60,000 nt of DNA from Cryptomeria japonica (GCF_030272615.1 NC_081409.1:207685190-207745189), one strand, 5' to 3'. Positions 47,671 to 59,870 are shown, counted from the stretch's first letter. The notes: a model not told the origin generated them from the letters alone. Program-made: numbers and translations.

Positions 47671-48620
47671 ATGGGTTCTTCTAATTTTTCTCTCATAACT
47701 CCTCATAATTATGCTACTTGGAAAATTGATGCATGGAGTAAACTTATGGAAAGAGGACCAACTCATTATATTGATGGAACTATTGTTGCTCCCACCGATC
47801 CTAAGGTTGATCCAGTTGGTCACTTGGATTGGCTCACTAAAAATATCATGGCAATTGGTACCTTAAGAAAGTATGTATCAAAGGATCTTATTTTTCATAT
47901 TGAGAAATGTACTCTAATCAAGGATGCTTGACAAAAGTTTCAAGACTTGTATGGTCAAGTTGTTGAGATTAGGGGATATCAAAATGATAGTGATCTTACC
48001 ATGTTAGATCCCAAGAACTTTGATACTATACAAGATTATGTCACTAAGTCAAAAGAGTTGAGGGCACAACTCAAGGATTGTGGCATTGAAAAGAAGGATA
48101 CTCAAAATGATCTTCAATTTGATGGGCAAGCTTCCACAAGAATATGCAACATTTGTTTCTAGTTTCCAAACCCATAGGATGACAATGGGTTCAAGCTACA
48201 CAATGCCTACATTTGATGCTTTCACTGAAATATTGATGATGGAACAAACTAAGTTGATAAGCATGGAAATTCTTAAGGCTTCTAAGTCTCAAGCATTAGT
48301 GGCAAACCAAGGGAACAAAGGAAATCAAGGAAGGACAACTCAAACAAGAAGAAATGGCAATCAAAGCCTAAGGACAAAGCACCATCTTCTCCACAAGGAG
48401 ATTCATCCTCTTCCAATAGGGACAATTCACCAAAGAGGGGAGAGACCTAGTTGTGCCTATTGTAAAAATTTTGGTCATGAGGAGCGTCGTTGCCATTCTA
48501 AGAAGATTGATGAGCTCACACACATCCTCAAAAAGCATAACATTGATTTGTCTAAAGTCTACAAGAAGGATGATTCATCAACTTCTACTTCCTCACATTC
48601 AAAAGGGAATGGGAAGCATT
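47671..48620 (+). pseudogene. Element K gag
   Basis: Starts at ATG 47671 with a typical copia gag beginning (NYATWKIDAW near 47705). The frame has a TGA at 47929-47931 and continues to about 48115, where it shifts. It then resumes with LMGKLPQEYATF (about 48120), the conserved gag capsid end. A CAYC-X4-H-X4-C zinc knuckle lies at about 48453-48494. A second shift near 48620 leads into the protease. It would form the particle core in an intact element. Dead copy. Confidence 0.82.
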
Positions 48621-48621
48621 C

Positions 48622-48858
48622 ATGGCTTCTACAAGTGGGAAGAATCACTCTTTTGGGAAAAGAAAAAGAAAATCTCTTTGTGCTACTACAAGTCATGATT
48701 CAGGGAGATGGCTTCTAGATTCAGGGGCTTCTCATCATATGGTATCTTCGCAGTCTATGTTCTCTACATTTGAGTCTTGCACCATGCCGCAGATTTTGAT
48801 GGGCAATCATACATACATGGATGTGATTGGGAAAGGATCTATTGCCATTGGGGGATAA
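48622..48858 (+). pseudogene. Element K protease, N-terminal part
   Basis: WLLDSGASHHMVSS (about 48710-48750) is the intact active-site segment of a copia aspartic protease. It is followed by the flap-like GKGSIAIGG at about 48830. A frameshift near 48850 moves the rest of the domain (FHDVLCVPHLTNNPLS, about 48860-48910) into the next frame. Confidence 0.82.
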
Positions 48859-49861
48859 CTCCTTCCATGATGTGTTGTGTGTACCCCATTTGACAAACAA
48901 TCCCCTTTCCATCTATCAAATCACACATGGGGCAACTAAGAGAATTATGGAGTTCACACCTGAGTCAGTTTTCATTAGAGACTTGGAGACTAGAGCTATC
49001 ATTGCGACTAGGGTGGTTGATCATGCTTCTCATTTATTCTTCTTTTCAGATTTTGTTGATGATGATGATTTTAGAAATGATGATTCTACACATGATGATC
49101 ACACTTATTGTGATGATTCAGCTATTGAGGATAACTTTGGGTACTTGAACATGGGGATTATCACATGTGACCCTGTTCTTGAGCCTTGTGTTTCATCTCC
49201 TCCTATTGATATCACATCACCTATTGTACCTAATGATGTGGATAATGCGACAGTTTTGCCTTCATGTGATTTAGTGCAGCAAGATATATCTTGTCTTCCA
49301 GCTTCAGTTTCATGGGATGAGTACTTGACAAACATTGCAGGTTTGTTTGTGGAATATTACATTGCAAATTTGGGAGACATCATTGATGATATTCATCTTC
49401 TCTTTGATGAAGATGATCCTTCTTTGATTGTTGTGAGGGAACACTTTGACCCTCTTGTTCATTCTCTACATGATCATTCTTTCAAGATTGATATGATTGT
49501 GGATACTTATGTATAGCAGTTGGAGGAGGTCTCTTTGTGTTTAGAGGAGACATGTGAGTCTTTGGGACATGTTCTACATCCATCTCCACTAGATCTTGGA
49601 GTACCTTTTTCAGTAGTGTGGAGCAGTTTACCACCTTTGGAGGGGGTATCTTTCAGCATTGACATGGAGACACTTGAGCAATTTTTAGAGACTTCATTCA
49701 TCATGAGTTTTTTCATACATCTTTCCTTCATGATTGGGGAGACTTCATGGATACACCTTTGGTTTTGTTTCTTCCTAAGGAGAGAAATGTTGTTCGATGT
49801 TCATGGAGCAGTTTCTTCATACATCATCAAGCTTCTATCATTGGTGCAGATTCTACATTAA
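48850..49861 (+). pseudogene. Element K protease end plus acidic extension
   Basis: After the protease C-terminus (LCVPHLTNNPLS), a normal copia element would show the integrase zinc domain. Here about 200 codons rich in Asp, His and Ser follow, with an Asp cluster at about 49060-49120, to a TAG at 49514-49516. The same frame then continues, hydrophobic and Phe-rich, to 49861. No HHCC, DDE, RT or RNase H motif is seen. Either pol was deleted and unrelated sequence captured, or this is a specialised non-autonomous family. I do not recognise the extension. Confidence 0.65.
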
Positions 49862-50142
49862 GGGGGGGGGCTTCCTAGCTTCTCTTCTTCTTCTCTCATA
49901 TGGGGGGGACTTTTTCCTCACATGGGGTTTTGTTCCTCACATACTTCTATGAGAGTTCTCTTGTATAGCTTTCATCTCTCTTTTGGGGGAGGGTTTTTTC
50001 CCATTGGTTTTTTCTCTCTTTCCCCACTTTGTGAGAGATTTCATTGCATTGGTTTGCATGCATTTTCATTTGTACATGGGTACCTAACATGGCTTCGTAG
50101 TCGGGACCCATCTTGCATTGCTTAGTTGCACTTAAGGGGGGG
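49862..50142 (+). other. Element K 3' untranslated region and polypurine tract
   Basis: T- and G-rich with several G tracts (49862, 49900, 49984). The tract CTTAAGGGGGGG at 50131-50142 directly adjoins the right LTR and is the polypurine tract. Confidence 0.75.
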
Positions 50143-50647
50143 TGTTGGTGTAAATAATTATTCATCTTGGATATTATTACACCTTACTTCAGTTTACTTA
50201 GGAAATGCATTTCATATTAGTTTGGGTATGAGACAATTGGGTGTTTGTGCCACATTGGGATAGTGTGTGTAGGAGAATTTCCACCTTTTATGGTGTGTTG
50301 ATCTTGTTACTACTCTATCATATCCACTTATTGTAGAGTGATAATTTCACCTTCTGTGGGTGATCCACCTCATGTGGAATATTTTATTGTTTATCCTACC
50401 TACCCACACCTATTTCCTAACCTACCCACACCTATTTCCTACCTACCATTCTTTCTTATTGAGCCACATGTCATGTTTGTGTGCTCACATATCCATATAG
50501 CCTTGCCTATATATGCAGGCTCATATTAATTGTATGTAAGAACTATTGATTTTTATCTATTGATGAGAATACAGTTTATTCTTATCCTATATTTTGTCTC
50601 TCTATTTGTACATTTCATTGAGCTCTTGATCTTGGCAAAATATCACA
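50143..50647 (+). repeat. Element K right LTR (505 bp)
   Basis: Pairs with 45645-46122. It is longer mainly through a CCTACCCACACCTATTTCC-like duplication near 50398-50445. It is followed by CATCA. Confidence 0.92.
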
Positions 50648-50652
50648 CATCA

Positions 50653-51380
50653 AAAGTTAATAATCATATTTTATCCACATTTACATACTATCTTGCATAT
50701 CATCAAATTGAAGCATAATAATAATCAAGTTTGGTATCATTTCACAAGCATCACATGAAAATGTCATCACAAGAGAGCACATCAAGCCCCACAAGGAACT
50801 TGGCACAATATTATACATACATTTGAATATAATAACATTGAAGACCAACATGTGGAGGGATCCTTGTCTTGAACATGTGAGTGTTCCATACATATTGTAT
50901 GCTTAGATTGTTGCAGCTACAAAAGAGACACAAATAACAAAAACACACCAATGGGACATTGCATTAAAATCAATAAAACACATCGGTTAATCAAAAACTC
51001 TCAAAGTCGTCCCATTGTCCTCTATCTCAAAGGATCTTCAATATTAAAGTTGACCCTCACTTGGAAGAGCACTTGATCTTTAAGATGGCAACCTAAAGAA
51101 TAAGATTCAAATGATATGATCTAGGATCAAAATGAATACAACTAAGATCCTAGCTAGATGATCAAATGATATGAAGAGATGAAATTCAAGATGGAATGCA
51201 AGATATGAAACTAAGATTGATTCCAAATTGAAAGCTTATTATGTGCTAATTAGACTAACATGGATATTTCTATGAAATTGATATACAATGTTATGAATTA
51301 AGCTAGCATGACAATGAGGTTAGCATGATACTATCAACATAATGAAAGATAAACTAGCATGAAACTAAGATGATCTAAGT
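50653..51380. other. Non-coding gypsy-derived interval
   Basis: No gene is visible. It probably holds the R/U5 side of LTR G2 (minus orientation), rich in short AAGAT and CTAAG words. Its boundary cannot be fixed. Confidence 0.35.
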
Positions 51381-52446
51381 GCTTGAAGAAGACAAATTGA
51401 GCTCCTTGAAAACTTGCAAAATGATTGTAAATTTGATGCACAAGATGATGGATTCTTAGATTGAAGAAATGGGCTCTATTTATAGAGAAAATAGAGAAAT
51501 GGATGGTCAAGATTGAGCAATCTCAACAAGGGCTAGGATTGAAATATCAATCCATGAGGGGAATTCAATCCAATACCAAGTTGACAAATGTCACCTTGAG
51601 ATGGCTTGAGAGAATGTTAAGTAAGCATTAGATGCCAAGTTGCATTAGGGGTAACCTCAAGAGATGGCATCGTTGGATAATGTCATTATCAAAGGGACCA
51701 TGCTAATGTCCAAGAGGTAAACTCTTGTGCAAAGTTGAGGGATGGCCAAAGGGACAAACATCATGGGCTATGATGAAGTCTTGTAAGAGGCATAAATGCT
51801 CTTTGAAGACTTTGAAGGTTAACATGTTGAAATTTAGATAGCCTTATAAGTTTGGAAGAATTGACAAGTTACCTTGTTGAAGAAGGTAGAGTCTTCAACA
51901 CATTTAGAAGACTTTCTTCCAAATTTGGAGAAGTGACTCCCCCAAATTTAGGGATGTGACATGATTAGAAAAATTTAGGCTAATTAATGAGGGGTTAGAG
52001 TGGTTCTAGAAGAATATTACCTTGCTAATGGAAAATGTAGGAGAATGCAATTGGACGAAAATAGATATTTTAGATAAAATAATTGATTTATTTTAGCCAA
52101 AAGGGATGCAACTTGCATTTGTAGGATTTTGCAAGTGGGGAGGACTATTCACAAATAAACAATGATTTATTTTAAATGCAAAGGGATTTTTAATCAAATG
52201 TAAATTTAATTAAAAGGGAAAAGGGGTTTTTATTAAATAAATAAGATTTATTCAATTAAATTGCTAGAGGGGATTTAATCAAACCTTAGTTTAATTAACA
52301 GGTTAGGCTAGAAGAAATGGATTTTAATCAAGTATTTAATTTGATTAATAGGTTAGTAGGGATGTTAATTAAACCTTAGTCTAATTAAATGATGATTAAA
52401 TGAATAAAATTCATTTAATTAGTTGTGCAAGTTTTAGGTGAATACA
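51380..52446 (-). repeat. Gypsy-type LTR G2
   Basis: In minus orientation it starts TGTATTCACC at 52446. It resembles G1 in several blocks: AACTCTTGTGCAA, the GGCTAATTA block near 51980, TTAATTAAA tracts and the TATA region. A minus-strand TATA box, CTCTATAAATAG, is at 51475-51486. It is diverged from G1, so it is a separate copy rather than its partner. The inner boundary is not resolved. Confidence 0.5.
51475..51486 (-). promoter_or_regulatory. TATA box in LTR G2
   Basis: CTCTATAAATAG, followed by AGCCC, on the minus strand matches the plant TATA consensus. It is conserved in position with the weaker box of G1 (37100-37112). Confidence 0.5.
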
Positions 52447-54700
52447 CATACCATGAGTAATAAATACACCACACACATAGAAATAGATCATAGAATAATC
52501 ACTCAAAGCAAATCACAACCACAATCTATGCATCTATAGATACATAGTCAGACCATGCCAAGATCAACACATCTCCAAGATGCAAATAGGAAGCACATTA
52601 CATAGGATGTTGCTAATTTGAATTAGTAGGAAAAATTATAAAAGAAATTATCATATGGCTTTATGGTGTACTTGAAGTATTCATCATTCATAAAAGAAGC
52701 TATTCACTTCTATATTTTGAGTGACATTAACTTTAATTTTTTGGACAAACTGAAGTTTTAGTTATGCTTATCATCCTAAAATGGGAAAGAAAATTAAAAT
52801 AATTAACTAACACTTGGAAGAAATGTTGACAATTCATGTTATGGATTAGCCAAAGAGGTGTGGATATTTCCTACATTTGATTGATTTTTTATATAATAAT
52901 GCATACCAATATTTAACAAATATGATAATAATTGAAGCACTTTTATGGAAAAAATATGAAACTCCATTGAGTTGGGATAGTCTTAAAAATTATGTAGTCA
53001 TTGGGACAAACATTTTATAATAATGTGATGATTAAATTAGAATTATAGACTAGAGACTCAAGGAAGCTTCAAATAAGTGGAAAATTCATGTTGATTTGAA
53101 AAGGGCAAAGCATAGCTATTAAATTGGGAACATTATCTCCTTGACAAAAAGACCTTATAAGAGCTCTATTGTATAAAATATTCTAAACTTTCTCTACACT
53201 TTGTGTGAACATCAAATATTATAGAAAAGTTCATTCTTATAATAAATATATTTACATTATCACCTACCTTGTCTAGAATTCATAATGTAATTCATATTTC
53301 TTTATTGAGAAAGTTTGTTTCTGACTTATCTAATGTGATAAAATGGTACAACCTACAAGTAGGAGAAAAGAGAGGAATCAACCTTAAATCAACAAAATTC
53401 TTGATCATAATACTCTTAGGCTAGGCTATGAAATAAAGACATAATATTGGGAAGAAGAAAGTTTCATGAAACAAATTTGTGTATATTTGTTTAACTAATT
53501 ATTTTGTTCAATTTATAATCCTATGATAATGTTTATATTTTAGGGAAGAAAATTCTTATCTGTTTTTTGGTATTTGAACTTAATTCTTTTGTTTTGATGG
53601 TACATTTGTACAGACTATGATTCATATTGTTTATTTGTGATCAACTAACCAATAATATAGATAAGCATCAATTCATATTTTAGTATTGATTATCATCATG
53701 ACCTAAAATATTTGGTGTAGGAATATAATAGGTCAAACAAACGTTAACAACAGAAAAGAGTGGGACTATTTTAGAGAATACTTCAAAAAAATATTCTTAT
53801 AAGGTAAGTTACACGCCTTATATTGATATATGTTATTGGTCCTCGTCAATTCTAGTTTCGTGGTCTCTTATTATGATATTTATCTTTGTGTTGTTTGGTG
53901 TATGGTTCCTAACCTAATGCCCAAACCTAGTCATTGCTTTGATTGTAAACTTGGATTCACCCATTTTAATCCATTTAATACTATTCTAAAGTTTTGATTG
54001 TGACTTGGGAGGACAAGAATATTATTTTTTTTGCATTCAAAGTTGTAGTGTATTTGGCCTATACAAAATTGTTTCATTCAACTTTAATTAATCCATTTCA
54101 ATACCATTTTTTGAAACCTTGGCATGCGAGTGAAGTTATATTTTCGTCATATTTTATCCTTTTGAAGTTAGAGAGAGTGGCAAGGGTTTCATGGAGAAAC
54201 TAGGGTCATGGTAACATATTTAGTGAAATTCATGAATTTTGCAATGCATGCAATCAACTTGCTTGCAATAGCTTTGGCATGACATGGTAAATATTAAGAA
54301 TAAAGGTCATTTTACATATTTATAGAAAAACCTATTCTTTTATCTAGTGTGTCTGCTAGTTGGTTATTTTGTGAGAAGGATTAGGAATATCAGACAAGAT
54401 CTCAACTTGGATTTTGTATCTACAATTTTCTAACCTCTTATAGAGTTCAAAAAGATTTCCTTTTGGTATGCTTATTAAGTTTTCATTGAAATGAAGTTTA
54501 TGTTGGATTAAGGTTAATATGTTCAAAATAAGAGTTTGGATTATTTTCTTGACCAAATATGATTTTGGGGTTCTAACATCTTAAATTATTAACCTAACAA
54601 TTCCATGTGATGTTTAGCATTCATTTTGGCACTTGTGATTGATCATATGAAAATGTGCCTATTTGGAGACTCGATTAGCAAACTTGGACACATCTTATAG
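52447..54700. other. Non-coding, nothing recognised
   Basis: AT-rich sequence without supported genes. A 69-codon plus-strand frame at 53994-54203 and a 66-codon minus-strand frame at 54356-54556 have no motif I recognise. Confidence 0.4.
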
Positions 54701-54711
54701 TGTTTGGTCCT

Positions 54712-54833
54712 CTGAACTATCAAATAGGGTAGGACACTAGTGCCCAACACTAGTGTTCCCTCAATTTAACCCCTTGAACTACCAAATAGGGTAGGACACT
54801 AGCACCCATTAGTGTCCTCCCAATTTGGCCCCA
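54712..54833. repeat. Two-unit tandem repeat of ~60 bp
   Basis: The units share CAAATAGGGTAGGACACTAG and an (A/G)GTGTYC core. A reverse-complement echo of part of it, ACACTAGTGTTGGGTGC, is at about 55449-55465. Confidence 0.75.
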
Positions 54834-54839
54834 AATTTA

Positions 54840-56696
54840 AATGTTTGGATGTCGGCTTCAAGTCCTTAACGATTGTCATCTTGTTGTTGGCCTCACCTAA
54901 ATAGTTTTTTGTAAAAATGTGCAAGACACATAAATGTGAATTCATGTATCATTTGAAAGCCTAATCTACTCTCTTTAAGCACTCTAATGATGAATATAGC
55001 AATAAAAATTTATCTATCAAGCAATCAAGACCTATCAAGGAGAGAAATTTGAAGATTATCATCAAGTATACTGAGATCTTTCATCAAACATCATTTATTG
55101 TTATCATATTGCACTAACATCTTGTTAGAATTCATGAGAACAAGTCTAAATCATCTTATATGAGATTCAAGCAAGGGTTTCATACCTAAGTTATTGTGGT
55201 TTAAATTTTATTTATTTTTCCTTCACTCCTAAAGAAGCATGAAACAATTATCACTCATCATTGATGTTGTGGAGATGGAAAACCAACACAATGTTTGACT
55301 TAGGTAAGCCCCTATACATCACAACCTTGTCCCTATTTCATGTGTGTAGGTGTAGATCTAAGGTATTTCAGTCATGAAAATGGTACAAATGGATAGAGCA
55401 AATTGTGAGAGACATTCTTAGAATTTGAACAACAAAAAAACCCTCAAACACTAGTGTTGGGTGCTATTGTCTAGATACTTTTTCTTGATTTTTGTAGGAC
55501 AACAATCCAGTAGCCTCCTAACTCTATTTTTTACACCAAATTATGAAAAAAAAATCTCAATGACACGAGTGCCTAGTATTTTAGTCTAGTACAATTTGCA
55601 CCAAATTTCAACATTAGGTTCTTCTCTATATCTCATTTTAAGATTTATAACTTTCATCTATACTCTAGTTCTATATTTTTTCATTCTACCAAACTTGTCT
55701 AATTTAGCCTTCTTTAGTCTAATTCATTGCACACACTCAACCAATCCCTATTGCATGCAATCAACATAAGTGTGACTCCAAGACAACATTGGTTCTTCCT
55801 TGTGGATAGCAAGCCAAGCCCACTCACATTTCTAATGTTGTATACGAGGAGGATTGACTTAAGTTAATACACATGTTAGTCTAGGATCACTTTTCTTACA
55901 TATTAGAGGTTTGTGTGAGTTGTTTTGAAGTCTAGGAACTAATCATATTCATAACTAGGTATGATTATGTCTTCTTCATATACTACTACCACTAATTAGG
56001 GCATTTTATAAACTCGACCTTGACTCTCTATATAATTGGTGAATGAATTCTTAAAGGGCTAAGGTTTTTGTTGAATCAAGAAGATTGTATTCTTAACCTT
56101 GGTAATGTTATAGTCAATTGGGCTACATGATTTTGTTTATGCCTTTCAAGACAATGCTTAAATTATAGTAAAATTTTGGGACCCCTCTTTTGGTTTTTGT
56201 TCGCTTGAGCATTTACCTTGTATATCATTATTAGTATGATGACATAATGTGTAATTTTAGAATGATAAAACTTATAGTTTGACCTTGTTTTCTATAGGGT
56301 ACCTATTGATATGCATTTCTAAATTATTTTCATTCCTCTATAGTTCTTTTGTGATGTCTCTTTTCCTTGCGTCTTTCAAGTATTGTGTTTTGGGTAGTTT
56401 GATTTCACTCTTTCAAGGAGTCAAGTCAAAGTTGGTCAAAATAAAAATATGAGTGAAAGACTCAAAAATACCATTCTCAAGTATTTGATGGTCGTGGTGT
56501 AGGATTACACTTTAGAAATTTGGGAAGTTTGAATGAAAATGCTCTAAGCCCTACTTTTGTACTATGTTGCCTCATGTCACCTAGTCACTTTCCTATGGAC
56601 AATCATGACACAATGTGTTCTCCATGAACCCCAACACTTAATAAGTTGAAAAAATGCCTTCTCATAGAAATTAAATTTGACAACCACTTCCCTAAA
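54840..56696. other. Non-coding, nothing recognised
   Basis: No reading frame over about 60 codons has coding character and no LTR terminus could be paired. Confidence 0.4.
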
Positions 56697-58040
56697 TGTA
56701 ATGTCCCCTTCTCAGCAGTAACTAGTTCAATTGGCTGTTAGCCTATTCTGGAGAGCCTAGGCTAGTTGGGAGCAAAAATTGGGGTTTCCTACCTTTGGGA
56801 GGATGTTTTAGCATTTTTGGTGGCTTGCATGTTGGAGTTTGACAGTATTGGTTTTGTATTCCTTCTAGGTTTTCAGAAATCTTTGCAATGATGGTACATG
56901 CATAACAAGTAGCGGAGTTTAGCAAACTTACTATTTTTAGTAAGTGGAGGTGAGGGCAGTTTATTTCTCTAGGTTTTTCTGGGTTTTCAGAGAGCTTCGC
57001 GATGGTGTAATATGAAAATTAATCTAAAGACTTTTTGGACTTACTATTTTTAGTAAGTTGAGATGGTTGCTCGGAATGTGGTAAAAATCACTTTGGAAAC
57101 ACTTACTATTTTTAGCAATATGCTATTTTTAGTAAGTACTATTTTTAGCAGTACTATTTTTAGCAGGGTTTCAGCTGGTCAATTCAAATGGTTATTTCCG
57201 GCAAGTTATTTTGAGCAGTTTGTCTTCCAACATTTTTGAAGCTTGTTTTGGCAGTTAAGTATTTGACGAAAAATGGTGTTTTAAATTAAATTATAACTTA
57301 AGGCAAATGTTGGACGATTTATTTAAGGGGGGTTGCTTAAGTTATATTGATATCTAAAGTCATTTCCTTAATTATATGTGGGTGATTCTTGGTTAAGGAA
57401 AATATTTTATTAGTGAATTGTTTTTAAAGCAAGATGGATGCCTTAAGAAGAAAATAAGACAATTTTATGATATAATTCACTTTATTCTTTGGATGACATA
57501 TTACAATTTATTGATGTATTTTTTATAAAGTATATTTGCCACCATGTGATGGGCTATTTTGGGGAAAAAAAAATGAAATGCAAATCAAGGAAATTGGAAT
57601 GTCGTTGTTTAATCCCATATTGGAGGGAAAAGAAGTTCAATTTGAGGAGGAAGTTATAAATATGTGCCTTGGCCTTCATTTGAGACTATCCATGAAAATT
57701 GCAACAAAGTGCTACTAGAATTTTGATTGAATGCTTGGAGGAATTCTCACCTCCTAGTTGAATGCTTAGCTTCTCACTTGAAAGACAATGACTAGTTGAG
57801 ACTATGATACTATTCTTCACTCGGGAGAATAGATGGAGTTCATTGAGGAGTTTATGTTTGATGTTTTATGATTTTTTGTGTGAAGTGTGTGAGTTGCAGG
57901 TTGATATTTTTCAGTGTGGTTGTAGGAGTGTTTAATTCATAAGTCTCTGTGTGGATCCCTATTTGTTCTGTGTATTTTCTCATCCACTCCCTAAGCTCCA
58001 AGCGATTCTTCATGTCAGTGTTCAACACTTAATTTAAAGT
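56697..58040 (+). repeat. Possible gypsy LTR with TATA box
   Basis: TGTAATGTCCCCTTCTC at 56697 resembles a gypsy LTR start. A TATA-like TTATAAATATG lies at 57654-57664, about 960 bp in. No second LTR and no matching target duplication could be found, so the right end is a guess. Confidence 0.35.
56928..57165 (+). repeat. Six copies of a small hairpin motif
   Basis: CTTACTATTTTTAGTAAG-type units start at about 56928, 57041, 57103, 57122, 57137 and 57152. The first two are full 6-bp-stem hairpins; the later ones end in AGCA and are packed closely. Confidence 0.85.
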
Positions 58041-58250
58041 CTTGATTTTTATATTGCAAATCGAACCTTCTGCCCTAGTCGTACCATTTTTTAGTTGTCT
58101 TGGGATGCATACAAAATATGTTTGGGCGAGTATGTTGCATTTTGTAGATCTTAGCATGACCACCTTCCTCCCAAATTTTATTTGCAATCAATTTTGAGTC
58201 ATTCAGTGAAGTATTGATTGAGTTGTGACACTAATACATTTGGCCTAAAA

Positions 58251-58423
58251 TTCTGACGGAGAAGGTATATTGTAACCAAATTTGATTTTTTTTTTGAAAA
58301 AAGGCCCTCATTCGTCAGAATTCCGACGATAATTCAACATTTGGTTTCAACGGAGAAGCAATTAGCAATGAAATTTGTGTTTTTTTAGAAAAAGTGCCTA
58401 CGTTCGTCAAAATTCTGACGACC
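58251..58423. repeat. Direct repeat bounded by GTCAGAATTCTGAC-type palindromes
   Basis: Units at about 58257-58329 and 58350-58423 share CGGAGAAG, a T-rich run, GAAAAA(G), a CTCATTCGTC/CTACGTTCGTC segment and an end palindrome. The palindromes are CGTCAGAATTCCGACG (58313-58328) and CGTCAAAATTCTGACG (58405-58420). Confidence 0.8.
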
Positions 58424-58429
58424 ATGGGC

Positions 58430-59330
58430 ATTACTTTAAAAAAAAAAAGACCAAGTCATTTGATAAACATTAATCCCGCCTGTTCGTCCTATCGACCTCT
58501 GCCATCACAAAAAAATGGGCATTACAAGGAGGGAAATAGTTTTGGATTGGGGTGCCACCAAGATCCGGTTGAAGAAAAAAGGTAGGGTATAATCAACCAA
58601 TTCATTGTTATACATATTGTGTTGAAAAATATTATTTTCTTTTCAAATATCGAGATTCAAAATTTATTATAGATTTATCAGATTAATTGCCAATAGAAGA
58701 GATGGTGAGAGGTTTCTATAATATGAAATGATTGATTTAAAAGAAGAATTTCTTACAAGACCTAAACCCTTGAACAATCCTACAATCATGTATTAATTAA
58801 ACACTGCATTTTAAATAACGAACAATTTGATAATAGTTACAAAGATTGACTTTTTTTTATTTGAAAAGTTACATAGACCTGAAATAGATTTTGTAACCTC
58901 CAATATCTTCAATAACAAAGATGTATAAAATAAAGTTTGGATATATTTTGTATGAGCATTGTAAGCCTGAAACATATTAACACTACTTTCCATATTTAAA
59001 ATATATCCTAATTAAGGAGTGGGATGACCTAAACCTGTGTGATCAAATAGGGAAGAACCACAAATTGTGCCACTCTTGTATCCGATATTCACTGAAAGTG
59101 GCCTAAACGTAGGCTCTAGCTGAGGAGCTTACCTTGGGTATGGATGCTGGTATATATGGCTGTGACAGAAACTCCCTGCTGCAGGACCATGAGACCACTG
59201 TGTAGTGATCAAGTGCCATTTTTTGTCAGTGTTTTGGAAGGGAGGATAAGTGTACCGTAATAGGAAGGTGGTATAAAATGGAAGCTGAGAGGTATAAGGT
59301 TACGAGGTGTCTGTTAGGATAAGATAGGGA
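58430..59330. other. Non-coding, nothing recognised
   Basis: No supported gene or paired repeat is visible. Confidence 0.4.
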
Positions 59331-59620
59331 CGTAAGTGATGAAGGATGTAATGTGAAAGAGTAAGTTAGGATATGTTAGGGGTTTGGAAGGTAGGAAAGT
59401 GAAGGGGGGGAGATAAAAGGATGTGAAGGATGGAATGGGGTTAGGTAGGTGAAGTAAACGTAAATGTGTATGAGGTTAAGGTTTAGGATAGGATGTAGGA
59501 AAGTGAAGGAGGTTAAGATAGGGGATATGAAAGGTAGATGAAAGGTAATAATGATAGGAAGTGAGGTAAAGGTTATGAGGTGTGGGTTAGAAAATAGGGT
59601 GTAGGAAATGTAAGGAAGGG
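59331..59620. repeat. G-rich, C-depleted low-complexity tract
   Basis: In 59341-59620 the + strand has one C in 280 bases. It is made of variants of GGATGTAGGAAAGTGAAGG and GTTAGG. It looks like a degenerate minisatellite with strong strand asymmetry. An 82-codon open frame on the minus strand is a by-product of the lack of C on the + strand. Confidence 0.85.
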
Positions 59621-59635
59621 TCATCCATGTCGTAG

Positions 59636-59870
59636 AGCCTCAAGAGGAGCACATTCACATGAGGGACAAGAAGGGTCATACCACTTTGAGAGTTTTCACC
59701 AAGATGAGTAGCCTGAGTATGGACCTCAAATCTTACAAGCCTTATAGAATTTTATAGGTATGATACAGGATAGGTTTTCACCCACAATAGAGACACCTCA
59801 TGAGGATCCACTTGTAGTAGAGGAGCATATACTTGCATCTTAGGAGCTTATTAGGAGTTCACCTTGAATT
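59636..59870 (+). pseudogene. Decayed reading frame of unknown family
   Basis: Reading from 59636, about 75 codons have protein-like composition (charged, with His, Glu and Gln) and only three stops, all TAG. Each could derive from CAG (Gln) by a single C-to-T change. The frame becomes unclear after about 59870. It may be the start of another transposon protein continuing beyond the window. No motif is recognised. Confidence 0.3.

Larger units (their letters stand above)
45645..50647 (+). mobile_element. Element K: non-autonomous copia, gag-protease only
   Basis: LTRs 45645-46122 and 50143-50647, with a perfect target duplication CATCA (45640-45644 and 50648-50652). The primer site and polypurine tract are present. 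The 4-kb interior has a 1.5-kb leader with a GC-rich island, then gag with a zinc knuckle and a copia protease. An acidic extension follows in place of integrase, RT and RNase H. All frames have breaks. Confidence 0.88.

Noticed and set aside
45480-51380. G1 and G2 as the two LTRs of one small element
   Set aside because: They are too diverged, no polypurine tract adjoins G1, and removing K leaves almost no internal region. They are better read as separate copies.
53994-54556. Host protein-coding exons
   Set aside because: Two short frames on opposite strands without motifs, splice context or coding continuity.
59376-59624. 82-codon minus-strand frame rich in Leu, Pro and Phe
   Set aside because: It arises from the C-depleted tract, with repeated low-complexity words and no domain.
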